This document shows positions 5,788-6,466 of a stretch of 6,466 nt of DNA, one piece after another. Below the pieces are notes generated by a model that ran no database searches, had not been told where the DNA came from, and saw nothing but the letters and a program-made list of their open reading frames with translations. Numbering within the stretch: position 1 is the first letter of the stretch; each line of letters begins with the position of its first letter. Source of the DNA: Nitrospinota bacterium (lineage in GTDB: Bacteria; Nitrospirota; Nitrospiria; Nitrospirales; UBA8639); NCBI GenBank assembly GCA_022561525.1, contig JADFRB010000120.1, positions 1 through 6,466 on the forward strand. Reading direction: 5' to 3'. The translations under genes were made by a program, and so were the position numbers.

Positions 5788-6058
5788 TTTTTTTTAACCA
5801 GTCACGCTCCACGGTCAGCTGGCCAATTTGCTTGTACAGTTCATCGATCAAGGCTTGCTGTTCCGTGTCCGATCGTTTTCTGACAGGGGAGAAGGCTTCC
5901 GGCAGTACTGCCAACGCCCGCTTCTTCCACGTCATGATCTGACTGGCATGCACGCCATATTTTGATGTCAACTCTGCCGTTGTCAGCTGCCCTTTCATGG
6001 CCTCCAATACCACTTTCACTTTGATGTGTTGTGAATGCCGTTTTCGAATTCCAGCCAT
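5654..6058 (-). CDS. IS3-family transposase OrfA (HTH_Tnp_1)
   Basis: OrfA is the DNA-binding part of the transposase and recognises the terminal inverted repeats. The start at 6058 has an excellent AGGAGG 7 bases upstream. Residues 11-48 form the helix-turn-helix, with KVKVVLEAMKGQLTTAELTS and KYGVHASQIMTWKK matching the common K-x-x-x-A-L-E-A and YGVHPxQIxxWKK pattern. Residues 70-90 (LIDELYKQIGQLTVERDWL) are a leucine-zipper-like coiled coil for multimerisation. Conserved family sequence ends at the lysines encoded by an A-run near residue 90. The remaining 44 residues are orfB sequence read out of frame, so the native OrfA was probably shorter or fused. The ORF overlaps orfB by more than 130 bases. 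Confidence 0.85.
   Translation of the reverse strand: MAGIRKRHSQHIKVKVVLEAMKGQLTTAELTSKYGVHASQIMTWKKRALAVLPEAFSPVRKRSDTEQQALIDELYKQIGQLTVERDWLKKTSARFSGEEAPVARPRGEGVEPSSAMPLTGRELVKPAVSAERGK
5788..5795 (-). other. A8 slippery run between orfA and orfB
   Basis: The minus strand reads TTA-AAA-AAA-ACT at the end of the conserved part of orfA. Eight A form a typical slippage site for IS3 elements. In this copy, orfB lies in the +1 frame (one A fewer). A -1 slip leads instead to a frame that ends at TGA after 20 codons. A run of seven A would fuse orfA and orfB directly, and nine A would restore the usual -1 arrangement. Confidence 0.6.
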
Positions 6059-6112
6059 CGATTTCCTCCTCTGGTGGTTTGAAGGAAATTCTATCGTATT
6101 CGGTGGTCCAGA

Positions 6113-6466
6113 ATCTGGGAAGTGTTATAAACTATGAACGTAAGGATTTACAATCAGGAATTTTCCGTAGCCCTAAAGAGGGGGGTACCATCCAAGAATG
6201 CGTCATGACAAATACCCCTAGAAGATGTCGCACAGAGAGGAATACTTATGCATCTTCTTTTGATCACCAGCCCAATTGGCTTAAGAAGTGTAGACATTTT
6301 CATGCCGAACATTAAATAAATACGTGAAATCATTTAAGAAGACCTATTCGCAAAAATTTCCGTAATATTCTGGTTGATTTCGCGCAGAGGCCGGGAAGAA
6401 CGGTGCTCTTAAAGCCGTGCTGATAGGATAGATTTAATTGTTTCCCAAAAAACTAAAGCCTCATCT
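6113..6466. other. Right-edge region without a recognisable gene
   Basis: I find no open frame led by a ribosome site here; the longest plus-strand frame (6031-6315) begins inside orfA antisense and has no family resemblance. Two weak stems are present: GGGGTA (6182-6187) with TACCCC (6213-6218), and ACGGT (6400-6404) with GCCGT (6414-6418). The last bases contain ACTAAAG, which could be the first half of a sigma28-type promoter, but the second half would lie outside the window. The region is probably flanking sequence of the IS insertion and the upstream region of a gene to the right. Confidence 0.45.

Larger units (their letters stand above)
4880..6112 (-). mobile_element. IS3-family insertion sequence, probably inactive
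   Basis: The element contains the two-ORF transposase arrangement of the IS3 family, orfA then orfB on the minus strand. The ends are my best guess. Read inwards, TCTTGCCCACGG (4880-4891) and TCTGGACCACCG (from 6112 down to 6101) match at 9 of 12 positions, as expected for imperfect terminal inverted repeats. The outer bases ATTCG and ATCTG do not match, so no target-site duplication supports these exact limits. A hairpin TCGGG-TTG-CCCGA (4933-4945) lies just after orfB without a T-run. The orfB nonsense codon and unusual frame relation argue that this copy cannot move by itself. Confidence 0.75.

Noticed and set aside
6031..6315. Plus-strand open frame of 94 codons at the right side
   Set aside because: It starts antisense to the well-supported start of orfA and crosses the IS end, so it is a composite with no family resemblance.
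6451..6466. ACTAAAG as a sigma28-type (flagellar) promoter half
   Set aside because: Only the first half is inside the window; without the GATAA-like half it cannot be called.
1..6466. CRISPR array, tRNA or rRNA genes
   Set aside because: No evenly spaced direct repeats, cloverleaf-like sequence or conserved rRNA segments were found on either strand by reading.

Overview
The window is accessory-type DNA from a Gram-negative bacterium. Two lipobox proteins, Sec-type signal peptides and Shine-Dalgarno-led starts support this. Base composition is mid-range. The style of the dispersed repeat and of the DUF3313 lipoproteins makes me lean weakly towards a Nitrospirota (Nitrospira-like) or gammaproteobacterial host; nothing here fixes the taxon. 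Every gene I accept lies on the minus strand, so the window is best read from right to left.

Right part (about 4880-6466): roughly 350 bases with no gene at the right edge, then one IS3-family insertion sequence. Its orfA is open. Its orfB has an intact D-D(35)-E triad but carries an in-frame TGA and sits in a frame that the usual -1 slip does not reach, so the copy is probably inactive. The IS ends about 130 bases upstream of a lipoprotein gene and points towards it.

Middle part (about 2011-4743): a DUF3313-type lipoprotein (4033-4743), then a compact repeat with near-perfect terminal inverted repeats (3731-3918), then two probably co-transcribed genes. The first (3168-3701) encodes a small exported protein with a predicted beta-sandwich look. 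The second (2011-3063) encodes a membrane-anchored or exported protein built from about eight copies of a 38-39 residue unit that begins P-x-(D/E/H)-V. I do not recognise either as a named family.

Left part (1-1744): a second, diverged DUF3313-type lipoprotein (1054-1695) forms a neat single-gene unit with a plausible sigma70 promoter and a strong intrinsic terminator. Then comes an exported protein of unknown function (161-685). Its reading frame breaks near 213-217 but continues in another frame to the window edge, so it is frameshifted or carries a sequencing error.

Taken together, this looks like a cluster of envelope proteins (two outer-membrane-type lipoproteins, three exported proteins) with mobile and repeat DNA inserted between them. 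No enzyme, RNA gene or CRISPR array is visible. A joint function for the envelope proteins is inference from neighbourhood only.
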